Below, piece after piece: positions 1-9,426 of a DNA stretch of 64,000 nucleotides. The notes below the pieces were generated by a model, which did not search any database, was not told the DNA's origin, and saw nothing but the letters and a program-made list of their open reading frames with translations. Each line of letters starts with the position of its first letter. The first letter of the stretch is position 1. The position numbers and the translations under genes are program-made. The stretch is from positions 62,001 to 126,000 of the forward strand of contig NZ_JACXXG010000003.1 of assembly GCF_014764705.1 (NCBI RefSeq), written 5' to 3'. The stretch is from Stutzerimonas kunmingensis (GTDB taxonomy: Bacteria > Pseudomonadota > Gammaproteobacteria > Pseudomonadales > Pseudomonadaceae).

Positions 1-749
1 AGGCCGTGGTGCCGCAGGATGGCCGCAACGCTGCCGTCGGCGATCAGCGCCTCGAGTGCGTCGTTGAAACGTTCGAATTCGGCTTCGCTGACCGCGGCGC
101 GGGAAAGGCCGATCGCGTAGGACACCGGTTGCAGCTCACCCGCCTCGTGAATGTCGGAATGCCCCTCCTGATCGATCAGGTGCCAGGCGACGTCCTGATT
201 TACCACGGCGACGCCCTGTTCGCCGAACCTGCCGGCCTCCAGCATGCGCAGCAGCCGCCGGTTATCCGCCTCCAGGATCAGCGTCACGTCGCCGACCTCA
301 GCCAGATGCTGACCGAGCACGAAGGAGGTTCCGGAGGGCCCGTACACGGCGACGCTGCGTCCGGCCAGGTCCTCGGGGCGATGGAAGACGAAGCGGCTCG
401 CCGACCGCGCATAGACCCCATAGCGGGAGGTGACCAGCATGCGGGTGAGGTGGAACGCGCGCTCGCGATCCGGTGAGCGGATCACGGTGAAGATCCCCTG
501 CGCTTCACCGTCCTCGGCCAGCGCCAGTGCGCGTCGCCAGGGCAGCAGCTGCACCGGACAGTCGATTCGTAGCCGCGCGCAGACGGCTGCAACGATCTCG
601 ACGAAAGGCCCGGCTGCACGGTCCTCGGTCGCTGTGGCTGATGCATAGGTGAACGGCGGAAAATCCTCGGTAACGAAGCGCAGCTCATCGGCCTGGCAAT
701 TGCCCATGAGTGCCAGGCCGGCGGTTATCGCAATCCATCGAGTGGGCAT
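1..749 (-). CDS. Orphan periplasmic solute-binding protein (SBP_bac_3 type), 3' end cut by window edge
   Basis: The minus-strand frame opens at an ATG at 749 and stays open to the left edge, giving 249 codons. It starts with a short signal peptide (MPTRWIAITAGLALMGNCQA), followed by RFVTEDFPPFTYA and the YGPSGTS and NQDVAWHL stretches typical of family-3 (polar amino-acid type) binding proteins. It is a close paralogue of the protein at 5918-6697, sharing most of these motifs in the same order. No permease or ATPase gene is adjacent, so it may be a periplasmic ligand sensor or serve a distant transporter; the ligand cannot be told. It follows the iron-uptake operon on the same strand with an 87-base gap. 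Confidence 0.85.
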   Translation of the reverse strand, partial: MPTRWIAITAGLALMGNCQADELRFVTEDFPPFTYASATATEDRAAGPFVEIVAAVCARLRIDCPVQLLPWRRALALAEDGEAQGIFTVIRSPDRERAFHLTRMLVTSRYGVYARSASRFVFHRPEDLAGRSVAVYGPSGTSFVLGQHLAEVGDVTLILEADNRRLLRMLEAGRFGEQGVAVVNQDVAWHLIDQEGHSDIHEAGELQPVSYAIGLSRAAVSEAEFERFNDALEALIADGSVAAILRHHG

Positions 750-836
750 GCTGCAAGCTCCAGGCGATCGGCAGAGCGGCAATACGCTCCACGCCCTTGC
801 AGGCTAGCGTGTCGCCGTCCTCGGCGCGACCCTGAA

Positions 837-1139
837 TCAGGGCAGCCAGCGCAGCAACCCCGGTCGCCAGGTGAGGGTAAGGGTGACCGCCATAGCGGCG
901 GCCGCCATCAGCAAGAACCAGAGCAGTACAGCGAAGCCTGGCCCCTCCACCGTCATCAGGGCCGTGGGCGCGCCGGCGAAGGAAATCGCGGCGACACTGC
1001 GGCGTAGCCATCGCTCGCGTGCGGGCGCCGGTGCCGCTGATCGCCAGACCTTCTGGCGATGAGATTGCTGCAGCAGCGCGAGCTGGGCGAACGCCAGGTA
1101 GCACAGGACAAAGACGCCCAGCTGCATGACTTCAGCCAT
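837..1139 (-). CDS. DUF3325 family small membrane protein
   Basis: A 100-residue hydrophobic protein with about three membrane segments (residues near 5-20, 50-65 and 70-90). The ATG at 1139 lies inside the last codons of the upstream PepSY gene (8-base overlap), so the two are translationally coupled; a TTG two codons earlier is possible but less likely. DUF3325 proteins recur as the last member of TonB receptor - DUF3649 - PepSY-TM operons in Pseudomonas. Their biochemical role is unknown; the context suggests a partner of the PepSY membrane protein in handling imported iron chelates at the inner membrane. Confidence 0.8.
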   Translation of the reverse strand: MAEVMQLGVFVLCYLAFAQLALLQQSHRQKVWRSAAPAPARERWLRRSVAAISFAGAPTALMTVEGPGFAVLLWFLLMAAAAMAVTLTLTWRPGLLRWLP

Positions 1140-2649
1140 TGGCAATGCCCCGGTTCAGGCGTCGTGCCGTAGCCAGCGCCAGCAGCGCCAGCAACATGAG
1201 CAACAGGTCCATCCCGGCAACCGCATCGCGCCCTTGCTGCAGGCTGTGCAGCAGATGATCGCCGGTGGTCAGCCAGTTCAGCAGCACTGCCGTCGGTGCG
1301 GCGACGCCGATGGCCAGCAATTGTCCGTGCCAGGCACCCGCGCCACGAATCAGCGCATGGACCAGGGTCGACGCCCAGATCAGAAAGAACGCCCAGCCCT
1401 CGAGGGCGGCGCGGTCTATCTCGAAGCGGCCGAGGTCGGCCGGCAACGCGCGATTGGCGATGAAGAAGCCAAGCGTGGCGAGGATCAGACCGCTGCAGCT
1501 GCAAACACAGATCGCGTCCAGCAGGTGCGCGCCGGTATGCCCGTTCCGCTGGTGTCGGGCGCGGCGGGCGCCGGTCCAGAACAGCAGCCCGGTGGCGATC
1601 ATTACCCAGCCGGACAACCCGCCCAGAAAATACAGCCAGCGCAGCGTCCAGTGTTCGAACTGAACGAAATGCAGGCCGCTGAAGAATCGCTGGATGGCGG
1701 CTACCGGCCCGGTCCGGTGATCAAGCAGGAGGGCTCCGCTGCTGCCGTCGAAGGTCATGCGATCGACGTTCATGGTCACCTGGCGGGCAAAGCTGCGGCG
1801 AACCTCCACGTATGCCTGGGTGTCTCCGGGATGCCATACCCGCAGCATGTAGGGCTCATCACTCCAGGCTTCGCGGGCACGGTCGCGCATGGCGTCCAGC
1901 GAAGCCAGCGTCGCGGGCTCGGCGGATGGCTGCCGTGTGTAGTTGCCGAATGCCTCGGTGCTGAAGGCAGCCGAATTACCGGGGTAGATTCGTTCGATGA
2001 CCGTCGGAAAGTAGATGGCAAAGAAGATGATCAGACCGGATAGGCTGATCAGAAAGTGAAACGGCAATGCGACGACGCCAGTCAGGTTGTGCAGATCCAG
2101 CGTCGCGCGTTGCGTGCTCTTGTGCGGCCTGAAGGTGAAGAACTCGCGAATAATCTTGCGATGGATCACCACGCCGGACACCAGCAACAGCAGCATGCCC
2201 ATGCCGGCGATGCCCAGCAGCCAGTAGCCGACATTGCGCCAGCGCAGATGCAGGCTGTAGTGGAACGGAAAGAGGAACCCGGTGGCAGCCCAGCTGCCAT
2301 GGTCCGGTAGTAGCTCGCCGTTGGCAGGATCGATGAAGCGACGCGTCGATACGCCCTCGGCATTCGGGAACTCCAGCTGGATGACCGGTGTGCGCTCGCT
2401 GGGCAGGGTGATGCTCCAGCGCCCAGCCGTGCCGGCCAGCCGCTGGGCGTGCGGCACGACCAGGCGATCCAGGGAAAGGTCGACAGGTGGTGAGCCGAGC
2501 CGCGTCGAAGGCAGCATCCAGCGGTCGATCTCGCGATCGAAGACCACCAGGCTGCCGGACCAGAAAACCGCCAGCAGCAGGCCGCCGAGCAGCACGCCGG
2601 CCCAGGTGTGCAGCCAGCTCAGCGAAGCACGAAATCCGTTCCCGGGCAT
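1132..2649 (-). CDS. PepSY-associated transmembrane protein (PiuB-type iron uptake/reductase family)
   Basis: 505 residues from the ATG at 2649; an upstream in-frame extension overlaps the preceding gene and is not needed. An N-terminal membrane helix (LHTWAGVLLGGLLLAVFW) is followed by a long periplasmic PepSY-like part, then a membrane pair around IGMGMLLLLVSG and HFLISLSGLI, a second soluble part and a C-terminal helix cluster. Histidines at the membrane faces (LHTW, HYSLH, HNLTG) resemble the haem-binding pattern of PepSY-TM reductases. It sits between DUF3649 and DUF3325 in a receptor operon. I infer a role in reducing or releasing iron from the siderophore brought in by the upstream receptor; no direct evidence of the ligand. 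Confidence 0.85.
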   Translation of the reverse strand: MPGNGFRASLSWLHTWAGVLLGGLLLAVFWSGSLVVFDREIDRWMLPSTRLGSPPVDLSLDRLVVPHAQRLAGTAGRWSITLPSERTPVIQLEFPNAEGVSTRRFIDPANGELLPDHGSWAATGFLFPFHYSLHLRWRNVGYWLLGIAGMGMLLLLVSGVVIHRKIIREFFTFRPHKSTQRATLDLHNLTGVVALPFHFLISLSGLIIFFAIYFPTVIERIYPGNSAAFSTEAFGNYTRQPSAEPATLASLDAMRDRAREAWSDEPYMLRVWHPGDTQAYVEVRRSFARQVTMNVDRMTFDGSSGALLLDHRTGPVAAIQRFFSGLHFVQFEHWTLRWLYFLGGLSGWVMIATGLLFWTGARRARHQRNGHTGAHLLDAICVCSCSGLILATLGFFIANRALPADLGRFEIDRAALEGWAFFLIWASTLVHALIRGAGAWHGQLLAIGVAAPTAVLLNWLTTGDHLLHSLQQGRDAVAGMDLLLMLLALLALATARRLNRGIANG

Positions 2650-2651
2650 CG

Positions 2652-3002
2652 TCAACCTGCACCAGTGATAAGCGGCAGCGATGCCGGCGGGCCGAGCTGC
2701 AGCGCCAGGTCGCTGGCGATGCCAAGCAGCAAGAGCAGGCACAATCGCCACAGCCGTGGTTCGACGAACGCCCAGAGCAGCAGGCCGAGGTAGATGACGA
2801 AACCCAGCATGCAGGCGATCAACACCGCCTCGTGGCTGGCCAGCTCGATTAGCTGCACCAACAACCGAGCGCTGACCGAAACCAGCGCTACGGTACAGGC
2901 GAAGCCGCCGCCGATGCCGGCAAGAACCCGCAGCGCGAGACTGGCGTGGTGGCGCCAGTCCATCTGGTGCTGTTGCCGCCCCTGCTTGGCCGCTGAGTGC
3001 AT
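2652..3002 (-). CDS. DUF3649 family membrane protein
   Basis: 116 residues with three predicted membrane helices (about 24-45, 60-80 and 84-100) and a basic N-terminus. It lies 3 bases after the TonB receptor stop and 2 bases before the PepSY gene start, so it is the second cistron of a tight four-gene operon. DUF3649 members are known mainly from such operons; the function is unknown. The likely location is the inner membrane, as an accessory to the PepSY protein. Confidence 0.8.
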   Translation of the reverse strand: MHSAAKQGRQQHQMDWRHHASLALRVLAGIGGGFACTVALVSVSARLLVQLIELASHEAVLIACMLGFVIYLGLLLWAFVEPRLWRLCLLLLLGIASDLALQLGPPASLPLITGAG

Positions 3003-3005
3003 GTC

Positions 3006-5138
3006 TTAGAAGCTGACCTGATAGCCAAGGGTGAACGTCCGTCCACGACCATTGAAGACGCGCCCATTGCGGGTTGCGGGTGCGCCGGTGTTGGCGGCCT
3101 GCGAGTAGTAGGTCAGGTAGTCCTCGTTGAACAGGTTCTCGATCCCCAGGCGGGCTTCGCCGACCGGCAGGCGATAACCGAGCGAGGCATCGACCAGGGT
3201 GTAGCCGTCGAAATCCAGGTCCGGCTGGTCAAAGCCCCGGCTGGCATAGTGGTTGGCCTGCAGCAGGCTGTGCAGCTTGTCGTTCCAGTTGGCCTGCCAG
3301 CTGATGCCGTAACGATCCGGAGAGATGTTCGCGCCATCGAGGTCGGTATCGACCTTGCCGTCGTCGTCGGTGTCGGACTGGCCGTTGACCTGCGCATACA
3401 TCAGCTTCAGCCGGTGCGCCTCGTTGATCTGCCAGCCGCCGGTGAACTCGATGCCATCGATCTCGGTGCGCTCGCGGCGTACCTGGTAGACCCCGCCCAC
3501 GCTGTCCAGGCGCGAGCCGAGGTCGGCATCCGACTCGTAGTAACTGATCTCCGCGTCGAACGGTCCGTGATTCAGGCGAAGGCCGATCTCGCGGTTTTCG
3601 GTAACCACCGGTTGCAGGTCGAGGAAGTTGTCGACACTGGTCCCCGGCGTGCCGATGCCCCGCAGCACGCGACCGACATCCGGCATGCCGAATCCTTCCG
3701 AGTAGTTGGCGAACAGTTGCGCCCAGTCATTCATCTGCCAGACCAGGCCGGCGTTATAGAGCGTTTCCTCGAAGGTCGGGTTGCCACCCTCCACATCGAC
3801 ACTGCCCACCGGTTTGGTCGAGGCAATGGTGCGGAAGCTGTCGACGTCGAGGTCGGCGAACTCATGCCGCACACCGGCATGCAAGGTCAGCTGGTCGAGC
3901 GCGCGGATCTCGGCCTGGAGGAACGGCGCATAGTTGCGGAACACCGTTTCCGGCACCCATTCCCGATCAGTGAGAATCAGCTGCTGGCTGGTGGTGTCCT
4001 GCAGCACATCGAGTCCGCCGGTGAGCATCAGGCGGTTGTCGAGCATGCCATCGCGGCTGATCGTCAGCTTGCCGCCGAACTTGTCCGACTCGTTCTGCGA
4101 CTGATCGAACAGCGTTCCCGCCGGCGCGATGCTGGGGTCCTGGAAGGTGGCGTTGGTGCCGCCACCGAAGCGGCCGCGGAATCGCTGGGTATAGAGCTGC
4201 AGGCCCAGTTCGTTGCCATACAGATCGGCATGTTTGTAGGACAGGCTGGTCGCGAGTACCTCGTTCTGCGGTGCCTTGCCCTGCGGGTTGCCCTTGCGTG
4301 AGGTCGCGGGTATCTCCGCATCGGCGTCACCCGGTACGTTGACGTACTCGTGATCGCCTTCGACTTCGTAGCGATTGACCATCAAACCGATGTTCTGATT
4401 GTCGTCCAGCCAGTAACCGAGCTTGAGCAGCAGATCGGTGCCGGTCGAATCCATCACGTCGCCCTGGGTATCATCGACGCCTATCAGATCGCCGTTGGCA
4501 TCGTAGAACATGCCCTGGGTCTGCCAGCTGGCGGCGGCGAGGTAATCGAGATCGCCCTGGGTGCCTTCCACCCGGTAATCGAGCTTGTAGCCCAGGCCTT
4601 CGGACTCGTAGTCGGTGGGTGCGGTGAAGCTGACGCCCGCGTGCTGACGCAGCGCGCCGCTTTCCGGACGCCGGGTGACATAGTTGATGATGCCGCCGGT
4701 GGCGCCCAGGCCGTGCTCAGCGCTGGCGCCGTGGATCACCTCGATGCGCTCGACCATCGACAGGTCGATCACATAACCGTCGCGCTGGCTGTCGCGAAGC
4801 GGCGTGGACTGTGGCACGCCGTCGATGAGGATCAGTGCCGAGCGGCCGCGAAAGGTCTCGCCGGCGCTGCTCATCTTCTGCCGGCTTGGCGAGTAGGAGG
4901 GGATCAGGTTGCTCAGGATCGCGCCATGGTCCGAGGTGATCGCCAGTTGCTGCTCGATTTGCTCGCGGCTGATCACCGTGATTTTCTGTGGCGTCTTGCC
5001 CGCTTCGCTTCTGGCCCGTGTCGCACTGATCGTGACTGCTTCGAGCTCCGTCGCTTCATCCGCCGCGGTGGCAGGCAGGGGCGAGAGGGCAAGGGCTGCA
5101 AGAGAGATAGACAAGCACAGGCTGGTTCTGCGAAACAC
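3006..5138 (-). CDS. TonB-dependent siderophore receptor (IutA/ChtA-like)
   Basis: 710 residues, the usual length for an outer-membrane ferric-siderophore receptor. A signal peptide (residues 1-25, ending LPATAA) precedes a TonB box-like ATELEAVTISATR, then the plug domain with FRGRSALILIDGVP and VERIEVIHGASAEHGLGATGGIINYVTRR, and a 22-strand barrel ending in the expected aromatic residue (YQVSF). The plug resembles hydroxamate/citrate receptors of the IutA/ChtA kind from memory, but the substrate is not certain. It is first in an operon with DUF3649, PepSY-TM and DUF3325, and a Fur-box-like sequence lies 49-67 bases upstream of the start. Confidence 0.93.
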   Translation of the reverse strand: MFRRTSLCLSISLAALALSPLPATAADEATELEAVTISATRARSEAGKTPQKITVISREQIEQQLAITSDHGAILSNLIPSYSPSRQKMSSAGETFRGRSALILIDGVPQSTPLRDSQRDGYVIDLSMVERIEVIHGASAEHGLGATGGIINYVTRRPESGALRQHAGVSFTAPTDYESEGLGYKLDYRVEGTQGDLDYLAAASWQTQGMFYDANGDLIGVDDTQGDVMDSTGTDLLLKLGYWLDDNQNIGLMVNRYEVEGDHEYVNVPGDADAEIPATSRKGNPQGKAPQNEVLATSLSYKHADLYGNELGLQLYTQRFRGRFGGGTNATFQDPSIAPAGTLFDQSQNESDKFGGKLTISRDGMLDNRLMLTGGLDVLQDTTSQQLILTDREWVPETVFRNYAPFLQAEIRALDQLTLHAGVRHEFADLDVDSFRTIASTKPVGSVDVEGGNPTFEETLYNAGLVWQMNDWAQLFANYSEGFGMPDVGRVLRGIGTPGTSVDNFLDLQPVVTENREIGLRLNHGPFDAEISYYESDADLGSRLDSVGGVYQVRRERTEIDGIEFTGGWQINEAHRLKLMYAQVNGQSDTDDDGKVDTDLDGANISPDRYGISWQANWNDKLHSLLQANHYASRGFDQPDLDFDGYTLVDASLGYRLPVGEARLGIENLFNEDYLTYYSQAANTGAPATRNGRVFNGRGRTFTLGYQVSF

Positions 5139-5186
5139 GTGAAGCTCCCGGTGTTGGATTTGTTCAGGGAGCGCGAATGTAAACTA

Positions 5187-5205
5187 AATGTAAATTACTT
5201 TCATT
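5187..5205 (-). promoter_or_regulatory. Candidate Fur box upstream of the TonB receptor operon
   Basis: AATGTAAATTACTTTCATT is a 19-bp imperfect palindrome (14 of 18 non-central positions symmetric) and matches the Pseudomonas Fur consensus AATGATAATCATTATCATT at 14 of 19 positions. It is 49 bases upstream of the receptor ATG, where iron repression would be expected. Confidence 0.65.
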
Positions 5206-5276
5206 AAGCTTTGTCTGTTTTTCGCCTGTTTTGGTCGTTCCACCCGTTACCCGCTGAGCTGAGCGTGCGGGTTGGG

Positions 5277-5768
5277 TCAGCGACTTTTGCGCATCTGCTC
5301 GCGCCATTCCCATGGTGGTTGCTGTTCGGTCTTGTGCAATGACCACAGGCCGCGCCGGAACTCCCGGGCGACCGCCTCCAGATCGAGCAGCGAGCGGTCG
5401 TCAAGGTGACCGCGATACGCCCAGGCTGCGCCAGACCTGACCATCTCCGAATTGACGTCGATGTTGCCAACGCCGACTCGCGCCAAGGTCCGCCCCAGGT
5501 CATCGCGGCCCTTGACTACGAGCGTCACGTTCTTGCCGAAGATGTGGTCGGAGAGCGCTTGCCGGGCCTGGCTGCCATAGGGTTGCTTGAGCTCCGGGGT
5601 GTCGATTTCCGCCAGCCGGACCCTGAACCGTTCACCCGCGTTGGTCCGGCAGCTGAAGGTGTTGCCATCGGCGATGCCGATCACCCGGCAGTCGAACGAT
5701 TCGGCAGAGGCAGGCATGGCAGCGATGAGCAGGGCGGCAAGCAGGTAGCGCAGCATGAGGGCATCCAT
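5277..5768 (-). CDS. Secreted thermonuclease-like (SNase domain) nuclease
   Basis: 163 residues. The Met at residue 5 (start 5756) gives the cleaner signal peptide MLRYLLAALLIAAMPASA; neither start has an obvious ribosome-binding site. The SNase fold is visible: VIGIADGNTFSC, RVRLAEIDTPELKQPYGSQA (the D-T-P-E motif with a preceding Arg), DDLGRTLARV with the second catalytic Arg, and VRSGAAWAYR. Known SNases cut DNA and RNA with Ca2+. The signal peptide places it in the periplasm or outside. It sits alone between the receptor promoter and an orphan binding protein, on the same strand as both. Confidence 0.88.
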   Translation of the reverse strand: MDALMLRYLLAALLIAAMPASAESFDCRVIGIADGNTFSCRTNAGERFRVRLAEIDTPELKQPYGSQARQALSDHIFGKNVTLVVKGRDDLGRTLARVGVGNIDVNSEMVRSGAAWAYRGHLDDRSLLDLEAVAREFRRGLWSLHKTEQQPPWEWREQMRKSR

Positions 5769-5917
5769 GCGGTTCGGGGCGGGCGAGGGTAACAGGCTGG
5801 TCGCTGCCCTGATCGGCGCCAGGTCTCAGATGGTCCGTCTGCGTTGGCGAAATGGCGGCCGGTCACGCATGCCGAGAAATACGCCGAACCGCCGCCTTGC
5901 CATGGCGCGCGCAACGC

Positions 5918-6697
5918 TCAGAAGGCGGCTTCGAGTTGGTGCCGGCGCAGGATCTTCGGCACCGTGCCATCGGCTATTGCCGCGTCCAGCGCCTGCTCGA
6001 ACGCTTCGAACTGTGCCGCGCTCACCGTCTTGCGCGAAAGACCGATGCCATAGCTGATCGGGCCCATTTCGCCAGCCTCGCGCACATCGGAAAGTTGCTC
6101 TTCCTCGATCAGGTGCCAGGCAACATCCTGATTGAGCACCGCCAGGCCGTCCACACCGAAGCGCCCGGACTGCAGCATGCGCAGCAGTCGGCGATTGTCG
6201 GTAGTCAGGTGCAGGCTTACGTCGGGCACCGACTTGAGGCGCTCGGACAGCACGTAAGAGGTGCCGGATGGGCCATAGACGCCAACCAGTCGCCCCGCCA
6301 CATCACCTGGCTGGTTGAAGACGAAGCTGCTCTCGGTCTGGGCGAAAACACTGTAGCGAGAAGTGACCAGCATCCGGCTGATGTGGAACATCTGCTCGCG
6401 TTGCGGTGAAGGTGTGAGAGTGAATATTCCGTCCACCTGTCCCTGCTCGGCCAGGCGGAATGCGCGCTGCCAGGGATACAGGGTGATCGTGCATTGGTGC
6501 TGCAAGCGTGCGCAGATCGCATGTACCACCTCTACAAACGGGCCGGCCGCACCAACGCCTGCGGTTTCGCTGGCCGGGGCGTCAGCCGGATAGGTGAACG
6601 GCGGGAAGTCTTCGGTCACGAAACGCCACTGCGCCGCGCCGGCCGGGGCGGCGTTCGACAACAGCCATATCAGCAGAATCGAGAGAATCCTGTGCAC
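5918..6697 (-). CDS. Orphan periplasmic solute-binding protein (SBP_bac_3 type)
   Basis: 259 residues from a GTG at 6697, chosen because AAGGAG lies 7 bases before it and the protein then starts with a clean signal peptide (VHRILSILLIWLLSNAAPAGA). The mature part has FVTEDFPPFTYPADAP, YPWQRAF, DGIFTLTPSP, VGVYGPSGTSYV and LNQDVAWHLIEEE, the order seen in family-3 binding proteins, and it is a close paralogue of the protein at the left edge. No transporter membrane or ATPase gene is near. A longer version starting at 6724 is possible but would put nine residues before the signal sequence. Confidence 0.88.
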   Translation of the reverse strand: MHRILSILLIWLLSNAAPAGAAQWRFVTEDFPPFTYPADAPASETAGVGAAGPFVEVVHAICARLQHQCTITLYPWQRAFRLAEQGQVDGIFTLTPSPQREQMFHISRMLVTSRYSVFAQTESSFVFNQPGDVAGRLVGVYGPSGTSYVLSERLKSVPDVSLHLTTDNRRLLRMLQSGRFGVDGLAVLNQDVAWHLIEEEQLSDVREAGEMGPISYGIGLSRKTVSAAQFEAFEQALDAAIADGTVPKILRRHQLEAAF

Positions 6698-6938
6698 CGT
6701 TCGGCTCCTTGCGCTGTGCAGCATTCCTTGGCGGTTCGACGCGGCCGGGCAACATCTCGCTCAAGCCCGCTCCGTTAGCATCAGCCTAGCGCAGAATGAA
6801 GTCGGAGCGATTAAGTGATAAGGCCTGGCCGGGCATGCGTGGCACGTGCGGCGATTCGCCGAGGGACACTTCTGCAGTGGCCCCGTTGAGGCTTGCCAGC
6901 TCGCCGAGAGCGCAGAGGAATATCACGTTGATGCGTCG

Positions 6939-8186
6939 CTAAGTTTGGGCACTGCTCCCTTGCGCACCATCATAAAGATGCTTCTGGAAGCCGAAAAACA
7001 GACTCTTGATCAGTTCCGGCCTACCCAGATCTGCAACTGCATCGTTAATCGCATTCTTGTAGCGAAGCTTCAGCAAAGGGGAGAGCTTTTCCGGCCCCAA
7101 TTCCTCCACACCCTCCTTCACGTATTGCGACAGCACGAAGTCAAGAAAGGCTTCTTGCTTGTCAGTGAATTGCCCATGCAGCGTGCTGCGAGCTCTGCTG
7201 GCGCGCTCTTCTCGAGTCTGCGGTTCGATGGAGAAGGCGACGTACGTCAGCACATCGAACAGGTCACTATGCTCGGCGTCGATGATGCGCTGCATTTCGT
7301 GCAGTACCTCGTTGCTAAAGCCACGTTCAGCCAGGCCCTGTAGGAGCGAAGTGCGAGTATCCGGGGCGCTCCAAAGCCCGCGTAGCTGGTCCTCATCTTT
7401 AAAAAATTCCGGCAGATTACCGAACAGGCTTTCCAGGAACTGCGCAGCAGACATCGGTTTGCCATCGGCGCCGAGGTACAGCGTCGCCATCATGCTCTTG
7501 ATGCGGCGCACCGAGCCGTTGCTGAGTCTGACCTCGATCACGTCCGGGCGTGGATCGCGCGGTGGCTTGGGCGGCCTGGGTTCGTTTTCATAGCCGCCTC
7601 TGTCCTCTCCGGTGGCGGCGCCTCCGGTCACGGTAGGCTCTATCGGTTCGCCATCCCATTCGGGATCGCTGAATAGGTGATGAGCTTTCACGAAGTCATA
7701 GATCGTGAAGTAATCCTTGCCGTCGAATAAGCGCGTACCACGACCGATGATCTGCTTGAACTCGATCATGTTGGTCACCGGCCGCATCAGCACAATATTG
7801 CGGACGTTACGCGCATCCACGCCGGTGGAGAGCTTCTGCGAGGTAGTGAGAACGGTCGGTATGGTCTTCTCGTTGTCCTGGAAATGCCGCAGGTGTTCTT
7901 CCCCCCGCGCACCATCATCGGCGGTCACCCGCACACAGTAGTCCGGCTCGCTGCTGCGCTTCATCTGGTTGATCAGGTCACGTACTTCCAGCGCATGCTG
8001 TTGGGTGGCGCAGAACACCAGCGTCTTCTCGTTTGGCGCGATCTGCTCCATGAACAGTTTGACCCGATAGGCCTCCCGCTCCGGGATCTTGATGACTCGA
8101 TTGAAGTCCGCCTCGAGATAGCGCCGTCCCGCCTCAACCTATCCCTTCGGCATCATGCCCGGAGCATAACCCTCGGCGGCGTGGGT
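6939..8186 (-). pseudogene. hsdR: Type I restriction enzyme R subunit, C-terminal remnant
   Basis: The open stretch from the ATG at 8051 gives 370 residues with the second helicase lobe of HsdR: motif IV (TLVFCATQ), V (VLTTSQKLSTGVD) and VI (QIIGRGTR), then the C-terminal domain that docks on the methylase. The same frame is still HsdR-like upstream (VEAGRRYLEADFNRVIKIPEREAYRVKLF by position) but is interrupted by TAG at 8139-8141, where an intact family member would probably have Glu (GAG), and by TAA at 8187-8189. The nuclease domain and the Walker A/DEAD helicase lobe, roughly the first 400 residues, are absent. The protein cannot restrict DNA. Confidence 0.88.
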
Positions 8187-8199
8187 TTAGAAGGCGGAA

Positions 8200-9207
<1,008 letters not shown>

Positions 9208-9426
9208 CCAAGACTGTGTTGGCCGGAAATAATTTGGCCGAGGATTTTTTTAATCCGAGTTCTGTAATAAAGGTTTTTGCCGCTGAAATTTCGCCCTGAC
9301 TTACTTCGCCACTCTGAAGCCAAGGGATTTTTCCTCCTTCGTAAAACTCCTTATTAGACTTCAGCGGAGTACCGCCGGCCGCTGTCTTACAGACTTCGGC
9401 CAATCGGGTAACTTGCCAAACTGCTT

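Noticed and set aside
2997..4301. 434-codon open frame on the plus strand
   Set aside because: Shadow of the TonB receptor gene; repetitive hydrophobic sequence without family features.
6698..6938. Direct repeat of the tRNA-Phe 3' end as an island attachment site
   Set aside because: I compared this gap with the tRNA 3' half and found no copy of useful length, so the island boundary is not defined.
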